A DNA stretch of 64,000 bases, from assembly GCF_003441615.1 (NCBI RefSeq), contig NZ_CP031842.1:186001-250000 (forward strand), in the 5' to 3' direction. The notes under the pieces are model-generated. The model was given only the letters and a program-made list of their open reading frames with translations. It had not been told where the DNA came from and did no database searches. Each line of letters starts with the position of its first letter. The stretch's first letter is position 1. Source of the DNA: Dechloromonas sp. HYN0024. Its GTDB lineage: Bacteria; Pseudomonadota; Gammaproteobacteria; Burkholderiales; Rhodocyclaceae. The position numbers and the translations under genes were made by a program. Below, in pieces: positions 40,491-49,807 of this stretch.

Positions 40491-41956
40491 TGGGCAAGCC
40501 GACTGGTTTCATGGAGTTCGAGCGTCTCTCCGAGTCGTATGACCCGGTTGAACAGCGCCTCAAGCACTACAAGGAATTCGTTCATACCCTGAACGACGAG
40601 GACGCCAAGACACAGGGCGCCCGCTGCATGGATTGCGGCATTCCGTTCTGCAACAACGGCTGCCCGGTGAACAACATCATTCCGGACTGGAATGACCTGG
40701 TTTACCGTGGCAACTGGAAGCAGGCGCTGGAAGTGCTGCATTCCACCAACAACTTCCCTGACTTCACCGGCCGCATCTGTCCGGCCCCCTGCGAAGCCGC
40801 CTGTACGCTCGGCATCAACGCGGCGCCGGTGGGCATCAAGTCGATCGAGCATGCGATCATCGACAAGGGCTGGGAAATGGGCTGGGTTGTGCCGCAGCCG
40901 CCGAAGAGCAAGACCGGCAAGAAGGTCGCCATCGTCGGTTCCGGCCCGGCCGGTCTGGCCGCTGCCCAGCAGTTGGCGCGGGTTGGTCACGACGTCACCG
41001 TATTCGAGAAGAGCGATCGTCTCGGCGGCCTGCTCGCCTATGGCATCCCCGACTTCAAGATGGAAAAGACCCTGGTCGACCGTCGCGTCGCCCAGATGGA
41101 AGCCGAAGGCGTCACCTTCAAGACCAAGGTCCTGATCGGTGACAAGAACCTGCCGGCCGGCATCAACAACGATGCGACGACGGTGATTTCGGCTGACCAG
41201 CTGAAAGCCGATTTCGATGCCGTCATCCTCGCCGCCGGTTCCGAAGTGCCGCGCGATCTGCCGGTGCCGGGCCGCGAACTGAAGGGCATCTACGCCGCGC
41301 TCGAATTCCTCATTCCGCAGAACAAGGAAGTCCAGCAGGGCAAGGCCAACCCGATCAACGTCAAAGGCAAGCACGTCATCGTCATTGGCGGCGGCGATAC
41401 CGGTTCCGACTGCGTCGGCACCTCGAATCGCCATGGCGCCGCCTCGGTCACCCAGTTCGAACTGATGCCGATGCCGCCGGAAGAGGAAAACAAGGAGCTG
41501 ACCTGGCCGTACTGGCCGTACAAGCTGCGCACTTCTTCCTCGCACGATGAAGGCTGCACGCGCGATTTCGCCGTTGCCACCAAGGGTTTCGTCGATGATG
41601 GCAAGGGCAGCGTCAAGGCGCTCAAGGCTGTCCGTCTCGACTGGAAGGACGGCAAGATGAGCGAAGTTGCCGGTTCGGAATTCGAACTGCCGTGCGATAA
41701 CGCCTTCCTGGCCATGGGTTTCACCAATCCGGTGGGTGGATTGCTGGACGCCTTTGGCGTCGAGAAGGATGCACGCCAGAATGCCAAGGCGACGACCGAC
41801 GAGGCCGGCTGCTACAAGACCAATGTCGCCAAGGTCTATGCCGCCGGTGACGTGCGTCGTGGCCAGTCGCTGGTCGTCTGGGCGATCCGCGAGGGTCGTC
41901 AGGCGGCGCGTGAAGTTGATCTTTTCCTGATGGGCGCGACGACGCTGCCACGCTAA
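40490..41956 (+). CDS. gltD: Glutamate synthase small subunit
   Basis: A 488-aa FAD/NADPH electron-input subunit. The N-terminal cysteine cluster for two 4Fe-4S centres is [17 protein letters not shown] plus CPAPCEAAC. The FAD-binding [14 protein letters not shown] (about 145-158) and NADPH-binding [11 protein letters not shown] follow. It passes electrons from NADPH to GltB. It is terminated by the hairpin at 41977. Confidence 0.97.
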
Positions 41957-41976
41957 GTCAATACCGTTGCAAGAAG

Positions 41977-42017
41977 AGCCCCGCTGTCTGAAAAGCCGGC
42001 GGGGCTTTTGTTTTTTT
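41977..42017 (+). terminator. Terminator after gltD (copy A of a duplicated terminator)
   Basis: An 8-bp stem AGCCCCGC/GCGGGGCT (41977-41984 and 41999-42006) is followed by TTTTGTTTTTTT. It is part of a 47-base segment repeated, with four mismatches, at 42880-42926. Confidence 0.9.
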
Positions 42018-42024
42018 GGCGGGA
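41978..42024 (+). repeat. 47-base direct repeat, copy A
   Basis: Ungapped comparison with 42880-42926 gives 43 matches in 47. The repeat includes the terminator and the following GGCGGGA. Together the two copies flank one gene. Confidence 0.85.
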
Positions 42025-42113
42025 CTTCTGGCCTTTAGCGACATAGGGCATTATGGTGGCAATACAGGCCGGCATGTCGTGGCAGCGTGCCTGCTGATTT
42101 CAAGGGGGAAACC

Positions 42114-42848
42114 ATGTCAGCTGAACTTCAGCCTGCTTTGCAGGTGACCATGCCAAGTGGCGCACTCGACGGACACATGCTGCTGATTCTGGGCATCATG
42201 GTGTTGGCCGGGATTCTTGGCGGGGCGGCCAATTACTTCCTGTCTGAACGCCGCGTCGACCAGGGTGGGCAGGACTGGCTCAAATATCCGGTATTCGGTG
42301 TCGTCGCCGCCCTGACCGTGCCGCTGTTTCTCAACATGCTGTCGAGTACCCTGCTTGAGGGGGCGCGAACCAAGCCGCTCGACCTGTACGTGTTTTCAGG
42401 GTTCTGCCTGATCTATGTGGTCGCTTCCCGGCGGTTTTTTGAAAACATGGCGCAGCGACTGATGGCGCAGATCGATCAGCTCCGGCGTGAGGTCGGTCGC
42501 ATCGAACAGAAAAAGCAGGAAAAGCCCGCCGTACTCATCGCCAAGGCCGATCAGGAAGTCCGGAAACCGGTCGAGCCGGATCCTCGGGATGCACTCTCCT
42601 ACAACGATGTTGAAATCCTGCGGGCCTTGTCCGAAGGTGGCTTTGTCTATGGAAATCTTGCCGCCATTTGTGACAGTACCGGGTTGGAGCGCGATTTTGT
42701 CAGTCAGCGCCTGACAGTCTTGAAGACCATGGGTGTCATCGAGACCCGGATTAACGACAAGAACGTCCTGCACTGGTTTGTTTCGGCCCGAGGCAAATCT
42801 GTGCTCGGCGACATCATGAGCGGCGAGGGCGTGAAAAAAAGCGCCTGA
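42114..42848 (+). CDS. Membrane protein with C-terminal winged-helix domain (YEATS-associated-helix type?), function unknown
   Basis: A 244-aa protein with three hydrophobic segments (about 22-43, 57-78 and 91-106), a short coiled coil (110-135) and a C-terminal winged-helix-like region (160-232: LSYNDVEILRALSEGGFV, then LERDFVSQRLTVLKTMGVIETR). The start is ATG 42114, with an AGGGGGA ribosome site; an earlier in-frame ATG lies in leader sequence. The membrane part resembles, from memory only, the YEATS-associated helix module described in nucleotide-linked conflict and signalling systems. No enzymatic partner lies next to it. The gene is bounded by two near-identical terminators. Winged-helix domains in such proteins may bind DNA or only protein. 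Confidence 0.6.
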   Translation: MSAELQPALQVTMPSGALDGHMLLILGIMVLAGILGGAANYFLSERRVDQGGQDWLKYPVFGVVAALTVPLFLNMLSSTLLEGARTKPLDLYVFSGFCLIYVVASRRFFENMAQRLMAQIDQLRREVGRIEQKKQEKPAVLIAKADQEVRKPVEPDPRDALSYNDVEILRALSEGGFVYGNLAAICDSTGLERDFVSQRLTVLKTMGVIETRINDKNVLHWFVSARGKSVLGDIMSGEGVKKSA

Positions 42849-42879
42849 CCGTCCGGCTTGCATCACGCAATCGAGACCT

Positions 42880-42916
42880 GCCCCGCCATCTGAAAAGCCG
42901 GCGGGGCTTTTGTTTT
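42880..42916 (+). terminator. Terminator after the membrane/winged-helix gene (copy B)
   Basis: A 7-bp stem GCCCCGC/GCGGGGC (42880-42886 and 42901-42907) is followed by TTTTGTTTTC. It has the same loop and tail as the terminator after gltD. Confidence 0.88.
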
Positions 42917-42926
42917 CTTGACGGGA
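42880..42926 (+). repeat. 47-base direct repeat, copy B
   Basis: Matches 41978-42024 at 43 of 47 positions without gaps. The spacing between copies is 902 bases and contains only the membrane/winged-helix gene and its leader. Confidence 0.85.
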
Positions 42927-43034
42927 TTTGCGCTGGATCAAAAGTCGACCCCAGCAAATGCTGCGCCGGCTTCGACAGTGTGTGACTATCATGTGAAAAT
43001 GCAGCTTACCCAACTGCACAAGATTCTGCCCATA

Positions 43035-44393
43035 ATGAATATCGTCATACTCGCTGCCGGCCAGGGCAAGCGCATGCATTCCAACCTGCCCAAGGTCCTG
43101 CACCCGATAGCCGGCAAACCACTGGCCCAGCATGTGATCGATACGGCTCGCCTTCTTGCGCCCGAGAAGTTGATCGTGGTGTACGGCCATGGTGGTGAAG
43201 TGGTTCGCGCCACGCTTGCTGCCGACGATATCCTGTGGGCTGAGCAGGCCCAGCAACTGGGTACCGGCCACGCGGTCGCCCAGGCCGTATCGCAACTGGG
43301 TCAAGCCGCCCAGACACTGGTCCTTTACGGCGATGTTCCCCTGACCTCGGTAGCCACGCTGAAGCGCCTGTTGCAGGCAGGCAAGGACGGTCTGGCCATC
43401 CTTACCGTCGACCTTGCCAACCCCACCGGCTATGGGCGCATGGTGCGAAATGCTGCCGGAGATATTGTACGTATTGTCGAGGAAAAGGATGCGACGCCCG
43501 AGGACAAGGCAATCCGTGAGGTCAACACCGGCATCATGGCGATGCCCACCGCACGACTGGCCGACTGGCTGGGCAAGCTCAAGAACAACAACGCCCAGGG
43601 CGAGTACTACCTGACCGACATCGTGGCGCTGGCCGTTGCTGAAGGCCTGCCGGTACGTTCGGCCCAGCCGGAAGGCGAATGGGAGGTTCTCGGCGTCAAT
43701 AGCAAGGTGCAGCTGGCCGAACTGGAGCGCCAGCACCAGCGCAATCTGGCCGACGAGTTACTGGTTGCCGGGGTAAGGCTGGCCGATCCGGCGCGTATCG
43801 ATATCCGGGGCACTTTGACCCATGGCCGCGATGTATCGATCGATGTCGGCTGCGTCTTCGAGGGCAGGGTTGAACTGGCCGATGCCGTCGATGTCGGCCC
43901 CTATTGCGTGCTGAAGAACGTCAAAGTCGGTGCCGGTACGCGCATCGCTGCTTTTTGCCATTTCGAGGATGCGGTTATCGGTCCGGATGGGGTGCTTGGC
44001 CCCTACGCCCGACTGCGTCCGGGGACCGAGCTTGGGCCGGAAGTCCATATCGGCAACTTCGTCGAGGTCAAGAAGAGCGTCATCGGCGCCCAGTCGAAGG
44101 CCAATCATCTGGCCTACATCGGCGATGCCGAGATCGGCCAGCGCGTCAATGTCGGTGCCGGTACGATCACCTGCAACTACGACGGGGCCAACAAGTTCAA
44201 GACCATCATCGAAGACGACGTTTTCATCGGCTCGGATACGCAACTGGTCGCCCCGGTCACCGTTGGTCGTGGGGCCACACTGGGAGCCGGCACGACCTTG
44301 ACCAAGAATGCCCCGCCTGATGCACTGACCGTGTCGCGGGCCAAACAGATGACCTTGTCGGGCTGGGAACGCCCGAAGAAAGTGACCAAATAA
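43035..44393 (+). CDS. glmU: Bifunctional N-acetylglucosamine-1-phosphate uridyltransferase / glucosamine-1-phosphate acetyltransferase
   Basis: A 452-aa enzyme that makes UDP-GlcNAc for cell wall and LPS. The N-terminal uridyltransferase has [18 protein letters not shown] (residues 5-22) and YGDVPL. The C-terminal left-handed beta-helix acetyltransferase carries hexapeptide repeats ([33 protein letters not shown]). I choose ATG 43035 because the frame upstream to 42918 is not GlmU-like. It abuts a small membrane protein. Confidence 0.96.
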   Translation: MNIVILAAGQGKRMHSNLPKVLHPIAGKPLAQHVIDTARLLAPEKLIVVYGHGGEVVRATLAADDILWAEQAQQLGTGHAVAQAVSQLGQAAQTLVLYGDVPLTSVATLKRLLQAGKDGLAILTVDLANPTGYGRMVRNAAGDIVRIVEEKDATPEDKAIREVNTGIMAMPTARLADWLGKLKNNNAQGEYYLTDIVALAVAEGLPVRSAQPEGEWEVLGVNSKVQLAELERQHQRNLADELLVAGVRLADPARIDIRGTLTHGRDVSIDVGCVFEGRVELADAVDVGPYCVLKNVKVGAGTRIAAFCHFEDAVIGPDGVLGPYARLRPGTELGPEVHIGNFVEVKKSVIGAQSKANHLAYIGDAEIGQRVNVGAGTITCNYDGANKFKTIIEDDVFIGSDTQLVAPVTVGRGATLGAGTTLTKNAPPDALTVSRAKQMTLSGWERPKKVTK

Positions 44394-44719
44394 TGGATTG
44401 GGGATTCATGGCGTTTGCGCTGGTGTCGACCTTGTCTCTGGCCGGCGGTGGCCTTTTGCTGCTCATCGGCTATATCGGCACCGTTCCGGCAGCCTTCAGC
44501 TTCGGCTGGAAAACGGGGTTGCCGGTATTGTTCCTGCCGGTCATCGGTCCGGTCTGGTTTGCGCTGAGTCGCGGTCCGGCGTTCCGGCGGGCTGCCATCC
44601 AATTGATCGCTGGTGTCGCACTGGTGGCCGTGGCGACCGGACTGATCATCGGCCTGGGGCCGCACTTTGCCGAAAAAATTGTCGCGGAAATGATCGAGGC
44701 AGATCAAAAAACACGTTGA
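44393..44719 (+). CDS. Small membrane protein downstream of glmU, function unknown
   Basis: A 108-aa protein with three hydrophobic segments (about 5-28, 40-60 and 68-90) and a polar helical C-terminus (AEKIVAEMIEADQKTR). The ATG overlaps the glmU stop (TAATG), so it is translated from the same message. I do not recognise the family. Confidence 0.7.
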   Translation: MDWGFMAFALVSTLSLAGGGLLLLIGYIGTVPAAFSFGWKTGLPVLFLPVIGPVWFALSRGPAFRRAAIQLIAGVALVAVATGLIIGLGPHFAEKIVAEMIEADQKTR

Positions 44720-44752
44720 TTCACTGCTGATTTATTGCTTAGGGAGAAAAAG

Positions 44753-46804
44753 ATGTCCAAGTACACCACCGAGGCTCTTCGTTCTGTAGCGCTGGTTGGC
44801 CATGGTGCTGCCGGCAAGACCAGTCTGGCCGAGGCCCTGCTCTTTGCCACCGGCACCATCAATGCCCAGGGCAGCGTCGACAAGGGCAATACGGTCGCCG
44901 ACTTCGATAGCCAGGAAAAAGAGGCGGGCCACTCCCTGACGTCTGCGGTCGTCAATTTTGGCGTTGAAAACACCCATGTTCACCTTATCGACACGCCGGG
45001 CTACCCGGATTTCTCGGGCCAGGCGATTGCTGCGCTGGCCGGGGTCGATACCGCTCTGATCGTGATCAATGCCCAGACTGGCGTCGAACTGATGACCGAG
45101 CGCATGATGTGCTATGCCGCTGATCGCCAGTTGTGCCGGATGATCGTGATCAACAAGATTGATGCCGAAAACCTCGATCTGCCCGGCCTGGTCGCCGATA
45201 TTCGCGAACGCTTCGGCAAGCAGTGCATGCTGCTCGACCTGCCGGCGCATGGTGCTGCCGATGTCGTCGAAGTGCTTGAACATCAGGCCGGCGATGCCGA
45301 TTTTGAATCGGTAGCGGCGGCTCACCGGGCGCTGATCGATCAGATCGTCGAAGAGGACGAAGACCTGTTGGCCCAGTACCTTGAGGATGGAGCCGACCCG
45401 ACGGCGGCCGCCCTGCATGCCCCGTTCGAAAAGGCGCTGCGCCAGGGCCACCTGATTCCCATCCTGTTTACCTCGGCCAAGACCGGTGCCGGCATCAAGG
45501 AATTGCTGCATGTGCTGGCCGCTCTGGCCCCGAACCCGGCTGAGGGCAACCCGCCGCCCTTCTACAAGGGTGAGCCGGGCGACAAGACCGAGCCGTTCCA
45601 GGCTGTGCCGGATGCCACCAAACACGTGCTGGCCCACGTTTTCAAGGTGGTGGCCGATCCCTACATGGGCAAGATCGGCGTCTTCCGTGTCCATCAGGGG
45701 ACGATGAAGAAAGACATGCAACTGTTCGTCGGCGACAGCAAGCGGCCGATCAAGGTCGGACACCTGTACCAGTTGCAGGGCAAGGACAGTATCGAAGTCG
45801 ATGAACTCCTGCCGGGGGATATTGGCGCCATCGCCAAGATCGACGAAATCGACTTTGACTGCGTCCTGCACGATTCGCATGACGAAGATCACATCCACCT
45901 GGTGCCGCTCGAATTTCCCAAGCCGATGGCCGGTCTGGCTGTCGAAACCAAGAAAAAGGGCGACGAGCAGCGCCTTTTCGACATTCTCGGCAAGCTGGCC
46001 ATGGAAGATCCGACCTTCGTCATCGAGCGTCATCCGACAAGCAATGAAACGGTTGTTCGCGGTCTCGGCGAAATTCACCTCAAGGCCAAGCTGGCCCGCA
46101 TGGCCGGCCAGTACAAGCTCGAAGTCGATACCAAACCGCCGCGCATTCCCTACTGCGAAACGATCACCGGCTCGGCGGAAGCCATGTACCGGCACAAGAA
46201 GCAGTCGGGTGGTGCCGGCCAGTTCGGCGAAGTGCATCTGCGCATCGAGCCGAAAGGACGCGGCGAAGGCTTCGAATTCGTCGACGCGGTCAAGGGTGGG
46301 GTTATTCCCGGCGTCTTTATGGCGGCTGTTGAAAAGGGTATCCGCCAGGGCCTGGAAGGCGGCGTCGTTGCCGGTCATGCCGTCGATGACCTGAAAGTCA
46401 CCGTTTTCGACGGCAAAACGCACGCTGTCGATGGCAAGGAAGTGGCCTTTACCATCGCCGGGCGCAAGGCTGTCATCGAAGCGATACGCGGTGCCAAACC
46501 GATCGTCCTGGAACCGATTGTGAACATCGAGATCATCGTGCCGGAAACGGCCATTGGTGACCTCACTGGTGACCTGTCTGGCCGCCGCGGCCACATTACC
46601 GGCACCGACGGGCGTGGTCACGGCATGGCAGCGATCACTGGCGAAGTGCCGCTGGCTGAACTCAACGACTATCAGTCACGTCTCAAGTCGCTGACCGGCG
46701 GCCAGGGCAGCTACACCATTGAGTTCTCGCGCTACGCCGCCGTCCCGCCAAATGTGCAGCAGCAACTGGCAAGCCGGTTCCAGTTGCATGATGACGATGA
46801 GTGA
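44753..46804 (+). CDS. EF-G-like translation GTPase (FusA2-type paralogue)
   Basis: A 683-aa GTPase with the five-domain EF-G layout. P-loop GHGAAGKTS (residues 16-24), switch II DTPGYPDF and NKID in the G domain; then domain II, III and IV blocks (KQSGGAGQFGEVHLRIEP) and the domain V end. Unlike canonical EF-G, the P-loop reads HGAAGK rather than HVDAGK and the switch I region is shortened. This places it among EF-G2/FusA2 paralogues, some of which lack translocase activity. I choose ATG 44753, with an AGGGAG ribosome site. It is probably not the housekeeping fusA, which normally lies in the str operon. Confidence 0.85.
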   Translation: MSKYTTEALRSVALVGHGAAGKTSLAEALLFATGTINAQGSVDKGNTVADFDSQEKEAGHSLTSAVVNFGVENTHVHLIDTPGYPDFSGQAIAALAGVDTALIVINAQTGVELMTERMMCYAADRQLCRMIVINKIDAENLDLPGLVADIRERFGKQCMLLDLPAHGAADVVEVLEHQAGDADFESVAAAHRALIDQIVEEDEDLLAQYLEDGADPTAAALHAPFEKALRQGHLIPILFTSAKTGAGIKELLHVLAALAPNPAEGNPPPFYKGEPGDKTEPFQAVPDATKHVLAHVFKVVADPYMGKIGVFRVHQGTMKKDMQLFVGDSKRPIKVGHLYQLQGKDSIEVDELLPGDIGAIAKIDEIDFDCVLHDSHDEDHIHLVPLEFPKPMAGLAVETKKKGDEQRLFDILGKLAMEDPTFVIERHPTSNETVVRGLGEIHLKAKLARMAGQYKLEVDTKPPRIPYCETITGSAEAMYRHKKQSGGAGQFGEVHLRIEPKGRGEGFEFVDAVKGGVIPGVFMAAVEKGIRQGLEGGVVAGHAVDDLKVTVFDGKTHAVDGKEVAFTIAGRKAVIEAIRGAKPIVLEPIVNIEIIVPETAIGDLTGDLSGRRGHITGTDGRGHGMAAITGEVPLAELNDYQSRLKSLTGGQGSYTIEFSRYAAVPPNVQQQLASRFQLHDDDE

Positions 46805-46856
46805 GTCTGGCGTTCGGCCATTTGCTTTCCCGGGATGAGCCGGAAAGGCGAATAGG

Positions 46857-46886
46857 GAAATGGGGCCACAGGGCCCCATTTCTTTG
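46857..46886. terminator. Terminator between the EF-G paralogue and the response regulator
   Basis: A perfect 11-bp stem GAAATGGGGCC/GGCCCCATTTC (46857-46867 and 46872-46882) has a 4-base loop. Flanking T and A runs are short, so termination may be in both directions but is best on the plus strand. Confidence 0.75.
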
Positions 46887-46910
46887 TGTCTTCCGATGCG
46901 AAGCGGCTGT

Positions 46911-47630
46911 CTAGCTAGCCCCACCTGACCAGTTAACTGTCGCCAGAAACAGATAACCGGCCCCATACACCGTCTTGATGAAAGCCGGGCTTTGCGCGTC
47001 CGGTTCGAGCTTGCGGCGCAGGCGCGAGATGCGGACGTCGATGGCACGATCATTTGGTGCGAGATCGCGGGTGCCCATCAGTTTTTCGCGTTGCAGGATG
47101 CGGTTCGGATTGTTGACGAAGACTTTCAGCAGGTCGGCTTCTGCCGTGCTCAGGGCGTGCTCCTCGCCGCTCGGTTCGGTCAGCGTGTTATTGCCGAGAT
47201 TGAAGCGCCAGCCGGAAAATTCCGCAATCTGGCGGGCCGGGGTTTCGCCGCCTTCGCGCCGGCGCACGATGCTGCGTACGCGGGCCACCAGTTCGCGCGG
47301 CTCGAAAGGTTTGAGGACGTAGTCGTCGGCGCCGAGTTCGAGGCCCATGACCCGGTCGCTGACGTGGGCTCGCCCGGTCAGGATCAGGATGCCGCAGCCG
47401 GATTGGGCGCGCACGCGCTGCATGGCCTCGATGCCGTCCATGTCCGGCAGGCCGAGGTCGATGATGCACAGGTCCGGGGCGAGTGTGCGCAGGCGGCGCA
47501 GCAGATCGCCGGCACTGCGGCACCAGACGGTGCGGAAGCCGAAGTCGGCGAGCACCTGTTCGATGATCTTGGCGACGTCCGGATCGTCTTCAACGATAGC
47601 GATCAATTTTGCGGGTTCGTTGTCTTTCAT
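46911..47630 (-). CDS. OmpR/PhoB-family response regulator
   Basis: A 239-aa regulator with a receiver domain (about 9-122: acidic pair Asp15-Asp16, phosphoacceptor Asp58 in CIIDLGLPDMDG, Thr/Lys switch in LTGRA and LKPFEP) and a winged-helix effector domain (about 140-232, LRRKLEPDAQSPAFIKTVYGAGY). It overlaps the upstream hybrid kinase by four bases on the same strand and is probably its target. The regulated genes are not evident; the neighbouring fatty-acid operon is divergent. Confidence 0.93.
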   Translation of the reverse strand: MKDNEPAKLIAIVEDDPDVAKIIEQVLADFGFRTVWCRSAGDLLRRLRTLAPDLCIIDLGLPDMDGIEAMQRVRAQSGCGILILTGRAHVSDRVMGLELGADDYVLKPFEPRELVARVRSIVRRREGGETPARQIAEFSGWRFNLGNNTLTEPSGEEHALSTAEADLLKVFVNNPNRILQREKLMGTRDLAPNDRAIDVRISRLRRKLEPDAQSPAFIKTVYGAGYLFLATVNWSGGAS

Positions 47631-49645
47631 GGTTTTTCTCGATGGGCGGCGCGCAGGGCGCGGGCCAGGTCCTGGCGGACGAAAGGTTTGGCGAGCACGG
47701 GAAGGTCGCTGCCAACCTCGGCTTCGTCGGTATAGCCGCTCATCAGCACGATGCGCATTGCGGGATGGATGATCAGCGCCTGGTCGGCCAGTTGGCGTCC
47801 ATCGATGCCGCCGGGCATGATGACGTCACTGACGACAATGGCGATATCGGGAATCTGCTCGATCATGGCCAGTGCCTGCACACCATCTTCTGCTTCGATG
47901 ACCGGATAGCCGAGGTCGATCAACTGCTGGCGGACAACCCGTCGCACGTTGGGTTCGTCTTCAACGAGCAGGACCAGTTCCCCTCCGTTGGGAAGGGCGG
48001 CGTCATCGCCGGGGGCATCGATCTCCGGTTCCGGGGTGGTCAGCGGCAGCACCATGAGGACGGTCGTTCCCTGCTCCGGCTGGCTCTGGATCGAGATACC
48101 ACCGCCGGACTGCTTGGCGAAACCGTAGGCCATGGCCAGGCCGAGACCGCTACCGAGGCCGAGTCGCTTGGTCGTGAAGAAGGGTTCGCAGGCGCGGGAG
48201 AGGGTCTTGCTGTCCATGCCGCAGCCGTTGTCGGCAACTTCGATCAGGGCGTACTGGCCAGGACCGACGTCGAAGGTGGCGGCATCGGTGGACAGTTCGA
48301 CGGCGCGGGCAGCAATATGGAGGCGACCGCCTTGCGGCATGGCGTCGCGGGCGTTGAGGGCGAAATTGAGCAGTGCGCTTTCAAGCTGGCCGGGGTCAAC
48401 CAGGGCATGCACGGTCGTCCCTGCTACATCGGTGGAGACGGCGATGGTCTCGGGGAGCGAACGGCGGACCAGTTTGCCCAGGTTGACGATGAGCTGCCCA
48501 ATGTCGACGGCCTGCGGCTCGAGAGGTTGTTGCCGCGAGAAGGTGAGCAGGCGCTTGATCAGCTGAACACCACGGCGGGCTGATTGCAGGGCCGGTTCAA
48601 CGAATTCGTTGACGGCCGAATCATCCGGGCGGTGGTCCTGAAGGGCGGCGAGGTTGCCGATGATCACCGTTAGCAGATTGTTGAAATCATGTGCCAGGCC
48701 GCCAGTCAGCTGGCCGATGGCTTCCATTTTCTGAGCCTGGACGAGGGCGGCCTGCATGCGTTTCTGCTCGGTGATTTCGTGCGAAAAGACGAAAAATCCG
48801 AGACTGCTTCCATCGGTGGTGATTTCCGGCACCAGGGTGCTGCGGGCGAAGACGGTCTGCCCCTGGCGTTCCATCTGGTACTCGTAAGTGACCTGTTGGC
48901 CGGCTAGTGCCCGCCGCACCGGGTCGCGCACCTGGCTATAGACCTGTGGCCCGATGACATCGAGCACAGCGCGGCCGGTAACGCCGCCTTCCGGGTGGCC
49001 GTACCAGTCGGAATAGCCCTTGTTGGCGTACTGGTAGACCTCGTTCTGGTCGACATATCCGATCAGAATGGGAATGGTGTCGTTGATCAGGCGCAAGCGT
49101 TCTTCGCTGCGGCGCAGGGCGGCGGCGATCCGTTCGTTTTCCTCGCTGGCCCGGCGCAGGTTGGCGTTGGCGTTTTCCAGCTGGGCGGTGCGGCGGCGCA
49201 CCCGTTCGTCGAGCTGGATGTTCTGGTATTCCGTCAGGTTTTCGATATAGCGCTGTTCGGTGACGTCGCTGTAGAGCGTGACGAAGCCCTTGTGCGCCAG
49301 CGGCTCGCCGCGCAGGAGCAGGACGCGGCCATTGGGACGCTGGCGCTCGGTGACGTGTGGCGCGAAATTCCGGGCGGCGGCAACCCGCTCGGCAATCTGG
49401 GCTTCGATGTCGCCCGGGCCATATTCGCCGCGCTCGGCGTTGTGGCGAATGAAGCCGGCAAATGGCGCGCCGATATAAGCCAGTTCATCGGGAAATTCGA
49501 GCAGCTTGAGAAAGGTCCGGTTCCAGGCGACCAGACAGAGGTTGGCATCGAAAACCGTAATGCCCTGGTCGAGCAAATCCAGTCCGGCCTGCAGCATTTC
49601 ATGGCGCGGGGGTTGGTGGGGAGACGAGGGGGTTTCCACAAGCAT
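47627..49645 (-). CDS. PAS-domain hybrid sensor histidine kinase
   Basis: A 672-aa cytoplasmic sensor. It has two PAS domains (about 20-130, PAS-7 type with SDVTEQRYIE, and about 185-300), a HisKA region with phosphorylatable His in GGLAHDFNNLL (about 320), a HATPase domain with N box ALNARDAM and G box GSGLGLAMAYG, and a C-terminal receiver (about 550-670, with SDVIMPGGIDG). No membrane helix is visible, so it senses a cytoplasmic ligand, redox state or light. It is co-transcribed with the OmpR-type regulator; no HPt protein is seen, so transfer may be direct. Confidence 0.92.
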   Translation of the reverse strand: MLVETPSSPHQPPRHEMLQAGLDLLDQGITVFDANLCLVAWNRTFLKLLEFPDELAYIGAPFAGFIRHNAERGEYGPGDIEAQIAERVAAARNFAPHVTERQRPNGRVLLLRGEPLAHKGFVTLYSDVTEQRYIENLTEYQNIQLDERVRRRTAQLENANANLRRASEENERIAAALRRSEERLRLINDTIPILIGYVDQNEVYQYANKGYSDWYGHPEGGVTGRAVLDVIGPQVYSQVRDPVRRALAGQQVTYEYQMERQGQTVFARSTLVPEITTDGSSLGFFVFSHEITEQKRMQAALVQAQKMEAIGQLTGGLAHDFNNLLTVIIGNLAALQDHRPDDSAVNEFVEPALQSARRGVQLIKRLLTFSRQQPLEPQAVDIGQLIVNLGKLVRRSLPETIAVSTDVAGTTVHALVDPGQLESALLNFALNARDAMPQGGRLHIAARAVELSTDAATFDVGPGQYALIEVADNGCGMDSKTLSRACEPFFTTKRLGLGSGLGLAMAYGFAKQSGGGISIQSQPEQGTTVLMVLPLTTPEPEIDAPGDDAALPNGGELVLLVEDEPNVRRVVRQQLIDLGYPVIEAEDGVQALAMIEQIPDIAIVVSDVIMPGGIDGRQLADQALIIHPAMRIVLMSGYTDEAEVGSDLPVLAKPFVRQDLARALRAAHREKP

Positions 49646-49684
49646 CGGTCGATTCTAGTGCACGGGACAGGGTGGATTTCGTGA

Positions 49685-49701
49685 TGTAACGATTCGTTAC
49701 A
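49685..49701. promoter_or_regulatory. 17-bp perfect palindrome, candidate operator
   Basis: TGTAACGA-T-TCGTTACA lies in the divergent region between the hybrid kinase and the acyl-CoA ligase. The symmetry suits a dimeric repressor such as a TetR- or GntR-type regulator of fatty-acid genes; the regulator is not in this window. Confidence 0.65.
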
Positions 49702-49807
49702 TTCTGCCAATAGTTGCGCAAGAGTGTTTTGCCATCCTCTCGATCAATAAAAAAATACTTGCGCCAACGAGAACAGCACTCGGCAAGAAATCGTGAGGAG
49801 ATAACCT

